Positions 23,337 to 35,417 of a stretch of 64,000 nucleotides of DNA are shown here, piece by piece. The stretch spans positions 186,001-250,000 of the forward strand of contig CAWUHX010000357.1 of NCBI GenBank assembly GCA_963922205.1. Reading direction: 5' to 3'. The notes under the pieces were generated by a model. That model searched no databases. It had not been told where the DNA came from and was given only the letters and a program-made list of their open reading frames with translations. The translations under genes were made by a program, and so were the position numbers. The DNA is from Romanomermis culicivorax. Taxonomy: Eukaryota > Nematoda > Enoplea > Mermithida > Mermithidae. How positions within the stretch are numbered: position 1 is the first letter of the stretch; every line of letters begins with the position of its first letter.

Positions 23337-24640
23337 TTATGAACTACAGTAAAAATTGGGTGTCCGCGTAACAAAAGGCATTACGCGATTTACGGAGACT
23401 ATTTGTACACGCGAATCTGGTTTCCCAGCGCGGCGTATTTTTATGACATTTTTATCTAAATTCTGTGTTTCAATTACTTCATAGGGACCATCATTTGTAG
23501 TGTCGGCTTTCCCTTTTATAATTCCTTTCTGATAGAGGACAAGTTCACCCGTTTGGAACGTCTTTTCGCGAGCCTTCCTATCATACTGTAATTTTCTTTC
23601 GGCTGCCGCTTTTTTATGATTTTCGTTTATAATTTTGTACGTGTTAAGGAGGTGTTCCGTTAACATGTATTTATACGTCTCGTAATTGTTCTGGACAATT
23701 ATTGGCCTTGGGATATCATTATCTATCTGAAACCTTGCCTCATGTCCATACAATAGACTATGGGGGGAACTTTTCGTAGTTTTGTGTGGCGTAATCCGAT
23801 ACGCAAATAAAATCTGCTCCAGATAATGGGGCCAGTCATCTGGGTCGGTAATTGCCACTCTCCTAATCTGCTCAATTAGCGTCCTATTGAATCTTTCCAC
23901 CATACCATTACATTGCGGGTGGTATGGTGTCGTATTTATTTTCTTTATTTTCAGGAGATCGCACACATCGCGCATTAGTTCGGACATATAGGCTGAGCCC
24001 TGGTCGCTCAGCAAGTGTTTTGGTGTCCCGTGGGTATAAATTACTTTTTCCATGAACGCCTTTACTATAGTATCCGCTTTTTGGTCGGGAATACATTTGG
24101 CCTCCACCCATTTCGTGAAATAATCCATAAATACGATAACATATGGCCTCTTTTCTCGTAAGGGCGAAATACTAACCACATCGGTAGCTACTATTTCCCA
24201 AGGGTAGGAAACAGGTATGGGGTTGAGTGGTTGAATTGGGTTTGCTATTGGGCGACATAATTGGCATACAATGCAGGATTTTATCCATTTAATAATGCCG
24301 TCTTCCATATTTGACCACCAAAATTTATTCCCAATTGTGGCAATAATTCTATCTATCCCTTGATGGCCCATTAATGTATCGCCTTGGTATTGATGCAAAA
24401 CAAGGTGCCTAAGCTTGGAGGGAATTACTAACTGATTTCTTCCATGGATATTTTCTCGGTATAGTACTTCGTTTTCCAAGTGAAAACTGTTGAAGTATTT
24501 TTTTGAGCTGTTTTCACCGATATTCCGGAAAATATCCACCAACTTCGAGTCTAATCGCTGTTGTTTCTTGATCAATTCCAGGGAGAATAAGTCGGACTCC
24601 TTTTTTGCTTCCTCTGGTGTTTGGTCTATTTCTTTTTGCG
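23337..24640 (-). pseudogene. Integrase part of element 2 pol (frameshifted from RNase H)
   Basis: The long open part is 23,337-24,575; the same frame can be read back to about 24,640. It shows the HHCC zinc domain (H-Q-G-I-D then C-I-V-C), the DDE core with ATDVVS, LLSDQGS and GMVERFN, and the C-terminal GPYEV module. No chromodomain is visible after the GPY module. The frame differs from that of RNase H, so an indel in the A-rich stretch near 24,630 has disconnected integrase in this copy. Integration of element DNA would need a protein from another copy. Confidence 0.88.
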
Positions 24641-24976
24641 TGGTGGTGGAGGGTCAATAAATGTTTCTTGTGTCTCTGGTTCAAGCATCTGTCTTGTCAT
24701 GGCTCTTGTTACCGCCATGCATTCGGGTTCCGTATCCACATTTTTGTCCTCGATTTCTTCGTTACTTTCTCGCTTCTTGTTTCGGATCTTTTCTTTCTCC
24801 TTGGATCTTGATAAAAAATCTGCAAAGGCATTTTCGCGTCCGGCTACATATTCGAATGTATAGTTAAACTGTCCGAGATATAAAGCCCATTTCAATAACC
24901 TTTGATTTTGTTGTTTTTCCGCTGAGAGCCACGTAATTGGTTTATGATCTGTTCTAATTGTGACCCTAAACCCCAT
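24626..24976 (-). pseudogene. C-terminal RNase H and linker of element 2 pol
   Basis: It continues the RT-RNase H frame after a single TAG at 24,980-24,982. It carries RTDHKPITWL and the C-terminal RNase H motif (NAFADFLSR), then a charged linker ending at a TAG. The TAG replaces a codon that in the intact relative is tyrosine (RHYVYG against RH-stop-VMG). A nonsense mutation is the simplest explanation. Confidence 0.85.
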
Positions 24977-24979
24977 AAC

Positions 24980-27313
24980 CTAATGTCGGTACTGCTTGAA
25001 TCCATAGACTACAGCTAAACATTCTCTTTCCATTGTGGAATATCTTGTTTCGGCATCGTTTAAGACTCTACTCGAATAGGCTATTGTCCAGCGATCGTTT
25101 TCCGTTTCCTGGTATAGAATTGCACCTATCGCTGTCCCCGACGCATCAGTTTGAATTACAAATTTTGCCGATCCATCAAATACTGGATATCGCAGAAAGG
25201 GTGCCGTCATTAAGGCGTTTTTTACCCCTTTAAAAGCTGTTAACTGTTCTTCCGAAAGTTCGAACTTCTCCTTCCTATTCCTTTTTACGAGGGCTTTAAA
25301 TAAAGGCTGGGCGATGAAAGCTAAGTTATGTATAAACCGTTTAGACCATTGTACTAATCCCAAAAATTTTTGTAGCTGCTTAATGGACTTGGGTACCTCG
25401 AAATTTTTGACCGCTTCTATCTTCTGAGGGTCAACTGACATTCTATTTTTATCCAATATGTGGCCTAAAAATTTTACACTGGCTGGCATAAAGGAACATT
25501 TGTCAGGTTTCAATGTAAGAATTGCGTTCGTCAGGCATCGAAAAATAGTTTCTATATTTTCTAAATGTTCCTCGACGGTTTTTGAGAAAATTATCACATC
25601 GTCGATATATACTAAACATATCTTCCACACGTAGGGATACAGGATTCGTTCCATCAGATGCTGAAATTCTGCAGGAGCATTCTTTAACCCGAATGGCATT
25701 ACTTTGAATTGGAAAAGTCCGTCTTGGCATATGAATGCTGTCCTTTCCTTTGATTCTAAATGCATTGGTACCTGCCAGTACCCGGACTTTAAATCCAAAG
25801 TCGAAAAATAGCGTGCACCTCTTAACGCATCTAAGTAATCGTCAATTCGTGGTATCGGGAATTTATCGTCTTTTGTTACTTGGTTAATCCCTCTGTAGTC
25901 AACTACTTGTCTCCGAGTGCCATCTTTCTTGCCCACTAAAAACAATGGTGCGGCCCAAGGGCTTCTAGAGGGCTCAATGACCCCTTTTTCCATCATATCC
26001 TTCACATGCTCACGGATAATATCTCTTTGCATTATAGGGGCTCTCCAGTAGTGCTTTTGGACTGGCAACGCGTCTCTTGTGTCGATTCTATGTTGTGCCT
26101 CATGAATCATCGTCAGAGGATCGTTTTTCATACTAAATGCGTGCCTATGTTTAAGTAGAACGTTCATAAGCTGTTGTTGCCCTTGTCGATCAATACTTGA
26201 TTCTTTCACTAACTGCGTTATGATTTTGATAAATTCTGGTTCGCTCTGCTGTTGGATTTGAGGTTCTGACTGAAGTTGATGTATCTTTTCGTCAAATTTT
26301 GGCCCCACGAATTTCGTTTTGGATTTCGCTATCAACTCATTGCTACGCAATTTTATCCCTTTGTTAGTCTCCTTTATAAGTAGAATTCGGAAATTATTAT
26401 TTCTAGCATCTACAATTGAAGCATCGATGTCGAACAAAGTATCCTTTCCCGTCTCCTCTACCACTATGGGACCCTTTGTCCAATCTTTCTGAGGCCAAAC
26501 CACAGCTTGCACAAAAGAAGTGGTATTTGGGGGAATATATGTCCCATTTTTTGTCCAAATAAAAGTTTCCTCGTTCATTTCGGTAATTCGCATTACTTGT
26601 TCTTGATCATCGTCACTTTCTAACTCAGGCAAATCTTCTTCCCTAATTTCCTCCTTTATGGGTACATAATCCAAAACCATCGGATTTGTAGGAATTGGCA
26701 ACCGCAACGGTATTTGCGCATCGTCGAATAACGTTTCACTAATTATCTGTCTTTCTACATTCGCTAGGCGTATGTGGCCTTTTCGAAAATCAATAGACGC
26801 CTGTATACTAGGATGGGTTAGAAAATCTAGACCCAATATAATACCTTCGTTCAGGTTATCTAGCAATGTGAATCTAGCGAGAAAATTTCCGAAACCAGTT
26901 CCTACGTATATAAATGTGGGACCATATGTTGTTACCCGTTTTCCGACCGCTGTTACTACTGAATTCAAAATAGGAAATTTTGTCTTTGATATATTCAGTA
27001 ATCTCGACGCTGTATCTGTCCTCATAAAGCTAGATTGTGCTCCCGTATCGATTAGGGCTTTAAATTCTTCTCCACGTATTTTGACGGGTATTAATAATGG
27101 TTGACATTTGCCAAAATTTTCCAAAAATAGATGTTCGTTATCATTGGCGAGTCTAGGTTTTGCTTCTGAAGTAGAATTGATAACATTCGCCAGACTTAGC
27201 TCATAATTTTCTATAAGAACTCCATCTAAGGCTATAACCTCCGGTTTATCTTGTTTTTTAGCCTCTTGTGAATTTATGACATTTATGGAATTATTCGGAG
27301 GATTGTTGATCGG
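24980..27313 (-). pseudogene. Protease, reverse transcriptase and RNase H of element 2
   Basis: The open frame runs from just after a TAA (27,314-27,316) to a TAG (24,980). Counting from codon 27,124: the protease motif ALIDTGAQ is at about residues 24-30. RT has [29 protein letters not shown] and the YIDD active site near residue 506. RNase H begins with [10 protein letters not shown] near 660. The order and motifs are those of Ty3/gypsy. The protease frame is the same as that of the zinc-knuckle part of gag, so gag-pol was probably one frame, with or without a natural stop at the gag end. This copy cannot make full-length pol. Confidence 0.92.
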
Positions 27314-27628
27314 TTACGATGATGTTGATGGTACGATATTTGGCGGTGGCTGCGGGACATTATTTTGGCGATAATAATATGCCACATTTGAATTCTGTTC
27401 CACATTATTATGGTATGGCATCCGTTGACCGAAATTTGCGAAACCAGCCCGCCCGCGATTTACAAAACCACCCCGATGGTCGAAGTTTCCATTATAAAAA
27501 TTGTTACCACGATTCCACGACCTTCCCTGATCCGTTGGTTGAATCAATTCAGGGTGAAGAATAAAACAATTTTCGGACGAGTGGCTATTCGATTTATGGT
27601 ATGAACAATATGGTCGAGATATGGATTT
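27314..27628 (-). pseudogene. Nucleocapsid (zinc-knuckle) part of element 2 gag, frameshifted
   Basis: In this frame the sequence encodes one C-x2-H-x4-H-x4-C knuckle (YCSYHKSNSHSSENC), then an Asn/Gly/Arg-rich stretch with FDHRGGF and NRGRAG. This is typical of an RNA-binding nucleocapsid. The capsid ORF upstream ends in another frame at 27,637, so a -1 shift near 27,630 separates them. The unusual CHHC spacing is shared with element 3. Confidence 0.75.
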
Positions 27629-27636
27629 CCCAAAAC

Positions 27637-29364
27637 TCAGTCGGGTAAATTATTGTACTGAACATTATTAGGATTACTAATGACTCCCCAATGATTAAGA
27701 GCTGAAGGGCCCTGATTCCTAATTGCATCATTGACCATCTTCATAATGTCTTGATGAGATATGGGGTTTTGAAATGCTGGTGGCGGTGGAAAAATTTGCT
27801 GAGGCCTTGCAATTTGTTGTTGTTGACCTATACTGCTATCTTGCTGACGAATCTGCAAATTATTAAATCTTCTATTTTCATAGACTCGATTCAGCCGATC
27901 GTCTTCGCCGTCTTCTTGTTCTTCGCTGAATTCCTTCCAGGCCGTCATATCGGCTTTCAATTTATTTACGAATTCTGCCAAGGAGGCGATATTTTTGAAT
28001 TCGTGGAGCCGACCCTCCATTCGAGTTTGGACGTATACTGGAGCCTTGTGAAAATATGTTTCGATAACAATTTGATTTCTTTCGTTTTCTGTTTTTTCGT
28101 AGTTCAATAAATGCACATAAGTCTTTATTCGTTGCAAAAAATCTTTTGTGGTTTCCCCTTTTCGTTTTTTCATATCATGTAGTTCCCTTCTAAGTGCAGG
28201 AGTATCCATTTTGGGGGCGATCATTCTGATTACGCTTGCTTTTCCTTCTTCATAGCTGCCATTCTTGTCTACATAAGTCGACATTTCAAAATCGCAGCAA
28301 CGCCAGAGTACTTCAATTCTTAGGTCTTCTGTGTCTTCAGGCTTGAATGTGCCTTCCAAACAGGCGAAAAAATTGAGTATTTCTGCAGCCTCCATTTTAT
28401 CGGATATTTCTTTATTTTTCATTCGGCTTAAAATTATCTTCATTCTTTTTTCAGGATCTTCACAATATCTTCCATACTCTTGCCGATTTCTAGGACTGCC
28501 TCCAGATATGGGTTGTTCTCTTCCTTGATTCCATGACGTGGTTGGTATATCTTCTTCCATCATTCGATGTTGGGCACCTTGAGCCTGTGCCTGAGCCAAG
28601 TGGTTTTCAAACCAATTCAATTTTCTCTCCAAACTCCTGTCTAAATGGTCTTTGCCCGGTTCAGACGGAAGTATTTCCATATCTCCAGGATTCGATATTC
28701 TTTCGTCAGGTCTTTTGTCCATTTTCTTTATCAATTCCCGCATTTGTTTCTCAACTTCTTCCATTATCTTTCTTGAGTTTTGTTGTTCTTGTTCTCGAAA
28801 TTTTTCTTCCCATAACTTGCGTTCCGCTCTTTCTCGCATGAGTTGATCCGGTATTTCTTGTTCTCGTAACGCCGCCTTCGTTCTTTCTACATTAACGGCA
28901 TTAGTCGATTTGTCAACGGCTCTTTGCATGGATTCCAGGATGGCTAAAGTGGCCACATCCTGTATATTTCCACTCGTTATCCTTTCCATTTTGTTCTTCG
29001 GTTTTGCTTCAATGTCGACCTTCGCGTCACTTTTCGGTATTGTAGGCGTATATCTTGAGTTATAAAATGATACCGCATTGGTTTCGGGGGGCAAACTAAT
29101 TTTCTCAAAAGATGATACTGAATCAGAGGACATCTGTATCCAGTGATCCGCATAATCATATGTTTCCGCATCAATAGTTTGGTCTTTATCACTGTCCTCA
29201 GGTAAATTCACAAATTTCTTTGCTACTTGCTCGATGGTTGCTTCCATATTTGCCATTCGTTCGGCGTGATCTTCTTTATTTACTTCGGTCTGTAATAATG
29301 TTACCTTTGGTCGTCTTCCAGGTTGTTTCCGCACCGTTAATTTCAGTTTCGATACTTTCTTCAT
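27637..29364 (-). CDS. Gag (matrix/capsid part) of element 2
   Basis: A 575-residue ORF starts at ATG 29,364, 31 nt after the LTR. A long charged coiled-coil region spans about residues 150-230 ([15 protein letters not shown]). The retrotransposon capsid domain lies at about 290-470, with matches in order to element 3 gag (R-I-K-x-I, F-x-x-L-E, A-P-x-x-D/N, Y-V-H/Q-L-L). The expected role is to form the cytoplasmic particle that packages element RNA. The ORF stops before the zinc knuckle, which is in another frame. The protein from this copy would therefore lack its RNA-binding tail. Confidence 0.85.
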   Translation of the reverse strand: MKKVSKLKLTVRKQPGRRPKVTLLQTEVNKEDHAERMANMEATIEQVAKKFVNLPEDSDKDQTIDAETYDYADHWIQMSSDSVSSFEKISLPPETNAVSFYNSRYTPTIPKSDAKVDIEAKPKNKMERITSGNIQDVATLAILESMQRAVDKSTNAVNVERTKAALREQEIPDQLMRERAERKLWEEKFREQEQQNSRKIMEEVEKQMRELIKKMDKRPDERISNPGDMEILPSEPGKDHLDRSLERKLNWFENHLAQAQAQGAQHRMMEEDIPTTSWNQGREQPISGGSPRNRQEYGRYCEDPEKRMKIILSRMKNKEISDKMEAAEILNFFACLEGTFKPEDTEDLRIEVLWRCCDFEMSTYVDKNGSYEEGKASVIRMIAPKMDTPALRRELHDMKKRKGETTKDFLQRIKTYVHLLNYEKTENERNQIVIETYFHKAPVYVQTRMEGRLHEFKNIASLAEFVNKLKADMTAWKEFSEEQEDGEDDRLNRVYENRRFNNLQIRQQDSSIGQQQQIARPQQIFPPPPAFQNPISHQDIMKMVNDAIRNQGPSALNHWGVISNPNNVQYNNLPD

Positions 29365-29376
29365 CCTTCAGCTTCG

Positions 29377-29394
29377 TAGCTGTACAAGTCACCA
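29377..29394 (-). promoter_or_regulatory. Primer-binding site of element 2
   Basis: One base inside the 5' LTR, the minus strand reads TGGTGACTTGTACAGC. It begins with the TGG expected to pair with a tRNA 3' CCA. The first seven bases are the same as in element 3. The tRNA species was not identified. Confidence 0.7.
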
Positions 29395-29395
29395 A

Positions 29396-30185
29396 TGTCG
29401 TATATGCGGTCCTATGCCCTCGGCTACCTCCCTGCGGTTCTTGGGAGATCCAATCTGGTACGGCCCCTGACGCTAACCCGGTACTAGATACAATCCTACT
29501 GCCGGTCACTGAGACTTGAAGAACAAAGATATTTATTTTGGAAATGACAGAAGTGTAAATACAAGGGTGAGCAATTGATAAACGGAATACAAAATGCCAA
29601 AGTAGGAACACGACACTAATTTCCTCCCTAAGTCGCTGACCCTTCTTTCTGTCCCTGTGCACAGAGCCCCAGGGACTTCCGGGTATCTTAATCCACGACC
29701 TAAGCTGAAAGCTTGTCCAAAGACAAAACAGTCTACCTAACTCCTGAACAACCACTCACTAATCTCCTTGATCAAGATTGAACGTTGAAAATCTCCTTAG
29801 GCTGCGGGAATCCTCAAGACGAATCCCCAACGCGAAAATCAAAACACACAATAATGCGAACGGTGAATGCGTCTTCAATCCTTCCTCAGTCGCCGCGAGT
29901 CTTCTCCCAAAGACGCAATAAGGGACGCGACCAGATGATAATGATAGGTAAAATTAATAATGAAAAAACATACTGCAACGCGTCTAACATCGACTTGCCA
30001 GTTGCATGCAAAACATTCGCGCCACCATTTATGTATTTTTGAACCAAAAAATGTATGTGACACAAACCGTTTTACCGGTTTGTTTACCTAAGAATAAATG
30101 AAAGCACTTTAACAACAAAGGAACTTTAGAAAATAAAAGTGAGGTAATTAGAGGACCAAAGGTCAGAGGAATTGACCCTCTGACA
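29396..30185 (-). repeat. 5' LTR of element 2
   Basis: This is the 790-bp partner of the LTR at 16,616. It begins TGTCAGAGGG on the minus strand and is preceded by the CAAG target duplication. It should contain the promoter, but no core promoter motif was assigned with confidence. Confidence 0.93.
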
Positions 30186-30891
30186 CAAGCACATTCATTG
30201 AATTCCCTATGGTCACCTTAGCCCAAAAAATCACAGAAATATGCTTGTTTACGCCTGGGAAATTTTTTTGTGTAAAATGACCTTGTCCATCAAATTCCCC
30301 AATGGCCGAAATCCCCATCGTTCCAAAAGTCAAGGAAGTATGTTTATTTACATTGATGACGATTTTTTGTAATTGGCATATCAGACTGGACTTTATCTTG
30401 AAGATAAAGAAAGAAAGAATCCTTTGCTTTTTTTGACACTTGAAAATTTGGAGTGCCATCACCCCCCCCCCAACCTTCCTCCCTACATGCCTGACCATCA
30501 TGCATAAAAAGCAAAAAAATTCACGATTTCTGACGAAAACATTTTATATCCACATATCTGCTTTACATATCCACCGATTAGACATTGTATGGATGGCGGA
30601 TATGTATTCACCCTCTTCTTCAAAATCTGCCCTTTAGACGTGCATATCTGTCAAAAAAGTTGTCCACTGAGGCAACATATCCGGAACTTTTTGAAAGAAA
30701 TCTGCAATCCATAAAACATATCCGCCTTTTAGACATGAAAAAAGCGGATTCTGCATCCGCCAAATGGACATAAATATCCACAAAAAAGAGCGGATATATA
30801 TCCGCTAACAATATCCGCATCCGCCGATCAGCCCATATCTACAATCCATATCCGCATGTGGATCCCGCTGATTAGTGATTCCCGTTTTGCA

Positions 30892-31262
30892 GTCAATGAA
30901 TGTTTATTCTCCAAAGTAATCAGAAGTTGGGCAATATACTCCACTAGAAAATTAGCTCATCATAAATAAATTTGCTACCTATCACATTAACACTGTTCAC
31001 GCCATCTACATTCTTCCGGCACTATGAAAACACTTCAACCCAGCCTGTGAACACATATTTTGGTGGGCTAGCTGACTCTTCCCTACCCCACTTTCCGTCC
31101 AATGGTGATGGGGCAATGCTCAGACTGAACAGTGGGCCACTGCTGGGCTAAATGTTGGGATGGATCGAGGAGCAAAAGATAGGCTAAATTCTAGGGCAAA
31201 TGGTGGACTAAAGTCTGAGGCAAACAGCATGGCAAATCTAAGGGCCATTGGCAGGGTAAATC
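30892..31262. repeat. AT-rich DNA with a GGCTAAAT-type degenerate array
   Basis: The stretch at about 31,130-31,260 repeats GGCTAAAT or GGCAAAT motifs, as at 12,040-12,290. The rest has no recognised feature. Confidence 0.45.
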
Positions 31263-31266
31263 TTTT

Positions 31267-31536
31267 CCGTGTTCATAAAGGAGCCCAAGTCTAAAGTCTA
31301 TAAACCGAGCTTTCTCACCTCAACGCCTATTGATATTCAAAACCCAAATTTAAAAAACAGTCATTTCGATGAAAAATTTTGGTCTAAATACATTCAGCCC
31401 ACTAGGGTAGCAGGCTAAATTTTTGGTCTAAAAGTCGACCGATTTAGATCGACTTTTATACTTTATACTTTTTATGAATACCGTTTTTTCCCAATTTCGG
31501 TCTATAGACTTTAGCCTTTTTATGAATACAGCCCCA
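31267..31536. mobile_element. MITE-like element with ends reading TTCATAAA...GTCTATA
   Basis: The left end GTTCATAAAGG then TCTAAAGTCTATAAACCGA is inverted at the right end (ATTCATAAAAAGG then CTAAAGTCTATAGACCGA). The inverted repeats are about 40 bp and imperfect. The target duplication is unclear. No coding capacity. Confidence 0.55.
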
Positions 31537-31544
31537 GGAGCCGT

Positions 31545-33245
31545 CAACACAAATCGAAGGCAAAATTGAAGGCTAAATAACGAATTAGTTAGTACACCAT
31601 TTAGCCCAAGCCTGTCTCTAGCTTGCCCTTTCTTTCGTCATTCGGACCTTAGACAGGATGAAATTGGAATCTGCATTTCTGGATGGAAAAGTTCCATTCT
31701 GAGGAGAATTCGACCAAAAAGTGCATTCTGTTGTAAAAGGTGATGCCTCACTTTAAGTATTTTGAATTATTGAAAGATAAAAGAATATCTGATCATCCGA
31801 TGGTCGAGCCCATTCGTGCACGTGAAGTGGTTTGAGGGTTTTGTCCACAAGCAGATCTTAATAGACTCTCAGCAGATACCTGCTGATCTGCAGGATTAAT
31901 CCAGAAGATGATCAAGGAAAATAAGCAAGATATAAAAACGGTCATCATTATTATTTAAATGAATTAGACTGAATTAGTCATCACTAGAATGAAAATGACG
32001 CTGTAATTTAAGATTTTCAAAGAAAAAGCATTCTTGATTCTAAAGAACTCACATCAAAATTTGCAGAATAACTAACTAAGCAAATAGTTTCAGGATTTGA
32101 CTGATATACGTTGAAGGATGGTAGCACACTATTCTTTTCATTATCAAGAAAAAAAATTTCTATCCCATCTCTTCTGCTGGCAGAATTTTCATGCTATGAG
32201 TTGAATCCGTAACTGAGTGAAGTTTAGCCCTCTGAATTCTTTATCCCGAGTTTATGCATCCAAATGACTCCTGGCGTTTGACCAACCACTAGTGGAACGC
32301 AAAAAAATTTTGTAGAACGTCGTTTCAAAAGATTTTCAAAAACAGAAAAACGCACGAGTAGTGAATTTTTACTGTTTTGGTAATTCAACCACAATAATTT
32401 TGATCGAAAATACTGTTATATAGTACATATTTTGAAAACTAATGTGTCAGTTAAGCTGTCATTGTAAATATGTGTGTATGAAACATGATGCGAAATGTTT
32501 TTCGTATTATCTTCCCCATTGCATGCGTTTTTCATTTATTCACTTCCCATTTCTGATCTGTACCATTTTTTTCGCCTGTTCCTTCTCCAATAAATTTTTT
32601 AAAGCTCTTTTTGCTTGTTTTAGACATGCTAAGTAAATCGTAAAATGCTTGATGGGAATCTGTATCCAGTAATCCCATTTTTTCTTCTTTCTGTTCAGCA
32701 GAAAACCAACTGCACGAGGAGTGTATGACTTTAATCACGGAGATCTGCTTTGACGCCTGACCGGGGGCAGAATCCTGACTAATAAATCCTGGCTGACCGA
32801 TAGAATTTTAATTTTTTTTAAATTTTTATAAATTTTCTCCCAAAAAAATTTTGCGAACAAATACGTAAAGCATAAAATAAATTTAATTTTAAAATAGTTC
32901 AGTGCTCTTTGAAGACTTTGTCGTATAGAGACTTGAAAATTTCATGTAAAAGTGTAGAAATTCATTAGGAAAAAAATTTAATGGTCTTTGTTGCAACTGG
33001 ATGAGCACACTCAGAAACATCTAAAAACGAAGTTTGGGACGTTTTAAATCATTCTGATTCATTTTGACTGAGTTGTGAACACTTTTGAGGGAAATTTGGA
33101 TCTGATACCCTAAAAAAATTTCTGAGCAGTATACATATGTACCCCAAGATAGTTTACTCTCCCAAGTCAATCCACCACTTTTAGAAACTCCACATATCTA
33201 TAGCACAGATTTCATTTTTTCATCGCAAAAGTTCTACCGATTTTA
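31545..33245. other. AT-rich DNA without recognised genes
   Basis: A short minus-strand open frame at 32,532-32,738 (68 codons) has no recognisable domain and is not called. No RNA gene or repeat boundary was seen. Confidence 0.4.
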
Positions 33246-33249
33246 GCTA

Positions 33250-33584
33250 ATCATCATTGTGCCAAGCAACACATCCCAATAGCTGATTGTCATGCAGAAA
33301 TCAGTAGTCCACTTTATCAGTCAAACTGTTTCAATATTAAGCCTAAAACGACGCACAGAGCGGCAATGAGTCTTAAATCATTAGAACTGAAACGCTCAAA
33401 ATATCATCCACAAGAACAGACAGCAAAAGCTTTTCAAAGATTGCGTTGTTCTTAGCTGCTATAACTCCCTTCACCACTTGAGTTACCACTGGTAAGGTCA
33501 GGCATATCGAACAGACCAGGTCATCGAATATAATTCACATTCCGGGGAAGGAAAATATGATACTTCTCCATTTTTGGATAGATC
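33250..33584 (-). pseudogene. Decayed exon-1 copy of the 7TM receptor family
   Basis: The minus strand matches exon 1 of the receptor gene at 60,020-60,342. Peptide pieces L-V-C-S-I-C-L-T-L-P and N-A-I-F-E-K-L-L-L-S-V-L correspond to L-L-C-L-I-C-L-I-L-P and N-T-I-F-Y-K-L-L-L-S-I-L. It has a stop early in TM1, a TAA in TM2 and no splice donor at the end. No following exons were identified downstream. Confidence 0.7.
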
Positions 33585-33589
33585 TTTTT

Positions 33590-35205
33590 GCCAGGAGGAT
33601 TTGCTGATGACCTTATGGAATGAGCTTCTCTGTTTTCAAGAACTTGGGTGATTCATAAAAAATCTTCTTAATTAATTTTAGCAAATTTCAGAGTAATAGA
33701 ATGAATTTTAGTCACGTCACGGAATATAAGAAATGTTAAGCAAATGTGCTACAGCGATGTCTATAATTGCTTTTTACCATGTTTACAATATTACTTTTGA
33801 TTTAATGATATTCGTAGTGACATCATTGTGATGATATTAGATAGAGACACGTTTTATCCTCATATCATAGAAATCAAATCAAAGGCAGGAGAATGTCTAA
33901 AGCAAAAAAGAATAACGGAAAGCAGAAGGATTTTTTGGTAATACTTTCATGCAAATAAGTGTTTAGAGAACACAGTAATTAAAACATGCTCAAGGATGTC
34001 AAAATTGTATGAAATGAGAATTTAAAGGAAGTGCCTGTAGTGGGATGAAGAGGCACTATAAAATTTATAATTAAAATTTTGAGTTACGTTCAACAAGTAT
34101 AATCTGATTTCTCCCAAATTCCGTTTTTTCGATAGTTAAATAATAGTACTTCATATTAAGCAACTCGTGAATGACTACTGTATCAAAACTAAGCAAAAAA
34201 TTTTATTTCGAGCTTTGCGCGGCGTAATGCTTATTGAGGACTTTATTGGTTTGATTTAAGGACAGTATTGGATCATTTCAAGTAGGGTGAGTAATTTGCT
34301 TTGATGCTAGGGCAATTTACTCGTTTAAACATAGCTTATCGTCAAAGGTAGAATAAAATAATTGTTTTTTGAAATTTTTGGTGCAGAAAAACCGCGGAAA
34401 AAAATGTTCATAGGATAATGGACAGGGATTGAACAATTTTTTGCAAATAAACAGTATGATTTCATTTCAGGCGCTGATGGATGCGTGATTTTTAAAAAAA
34501 ATCGTTAGATCACTGACCATCGAAAATATATCAAGGTTGAGACGTCATTAATGGATTATGTAAGATGAAATGCGTTGAAGTCCAGAAAATTTCCAAAACG
34601 ACAACACGTAAGCTGAAATTAAACGGGGAATGCTTATTTACTCTCTTATCTACTAGCAGAACTTCTCATGATTAATTTAACTGCAGAAATTAAGAAACAT
34701 TACAATAGTGACACACTTGTTTTTGTAGCAGGACTTAATCAACGTCGAGAGCAATCGCTGTTGGATGATCTTGAAGCAGATGCTATAAAAAATAAAATAA
34801 GCTTCGTGATTTTGTTTTTCATAATTTTATTTCACCTTAACAATAAACGGAATGAACTTATGCTCGAAGTTCAAAAAATGTAAATTCGTCTTGTAACCGA
34901 GTATATCATAAACCAGAAAATACAAGACGATTCGAATTCTCACTTCCCAACAAGAAAAACGAAACATTTCTCCCATATTTCTGGATCGTTTTCTTGCTTA
35001 TCATCTGTTCACTGTCTAATCCAATTGCTTCTCATATGGAAGGATAATGAACCATATTTCGTACAATTTCGTGCATTTTCACCAAACTGCTGTGTTCACT
35101 GAATATTTTCCGCCTAGAGTAATTCAAGAAATCGCTTCAAACATTTCTGGAACTTGTGGTGCTTGCTTTCAACTCTTCCTGGAAAAATTGCGCTTGAAAA
35201 AACAC
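33590..35205. other. AT-rich DNA, one weak open frame
   Basis: The frame 34,668-34,883 (+, 71 codons) includes SDTLVFVAGLNQRREQ and a hydrophobic stretch. TTTTTGTAG within it could be an acceptor. No family was recognised, so no gene is called. Confidence 0.35.
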
Positions 35206-35417
35206 TAGGGGCCGTATGCACGAACGCTGCTTGAGCTAATCCAGAGTTAAAAACAGTACTTTAAGCGGTGTTAAAGTTAAGCGGTACGCACGAACGTGAG
35301 TTAGTGCTAACACCGTGTTAAATTAATACGAGATTTTAATCCTGCTCTCCCCTAGGATTAACGGTGAGTTAGTGCACTTTTCTTCTGAAATCTGGCATAC
35401 GTGGTTTTTTCTTCTGT

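Larger units (their letters stand above)
16616..30185 (-). mobile_element. Ty3/gypsy retrotransposon with exonuclease ORF (element 2), 13.6 kb
   Basis: The two LTRs (16,616-17,403 and 29,396-30,185) differ at roughly 2% of positions. The element is flanked by the 4-bp duplication CAAG (16,612-16,615 and 30,186-30,189). In element order it has: 5' LTR, primer site, gag, protease-RT-RNase H, integrase, spliced exonuclease ORF, hairpin, polypurine tract, 3' LTR. It sits inside the hAT-like inverted-repeat element. This copy is defective: a gag frameshift near 27,630, TAA at 27,314, TAG at 24,980, a frameshift near 24,630 and TGA at 19,134. It is older than element 3 and belongs to a different family, since LTRs and proteins align only at domain level. 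Confidence 0.93.
14085..30883. mobile_element. hAT-like inverted-repeat element, interrupted by three insertions
   Basis: The left arm (14,085 to 16,615, excluding insertions) and the right arm (30,186-30,883) are inverted copies. They share the terminus GGG-T/A-ATCACTAATC, many GCGGATAT motifs, the ATAAAATGTTTTC stretch, the TTCTTTCTTTATCTTCA stretch and the TAAACAAGCATAT units. The outer flanks carry an 8-bp duplication with one mismatch: GTTTTACA (14,077-14,084) and GTTTTGCA (30,884-30,891). An 8-bp duplication is typical of the hAT superfamily. Without the inserted elements the original would be about 2 kb. No transposase was found, so it was non-autonomous. Confidence 0.7.
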
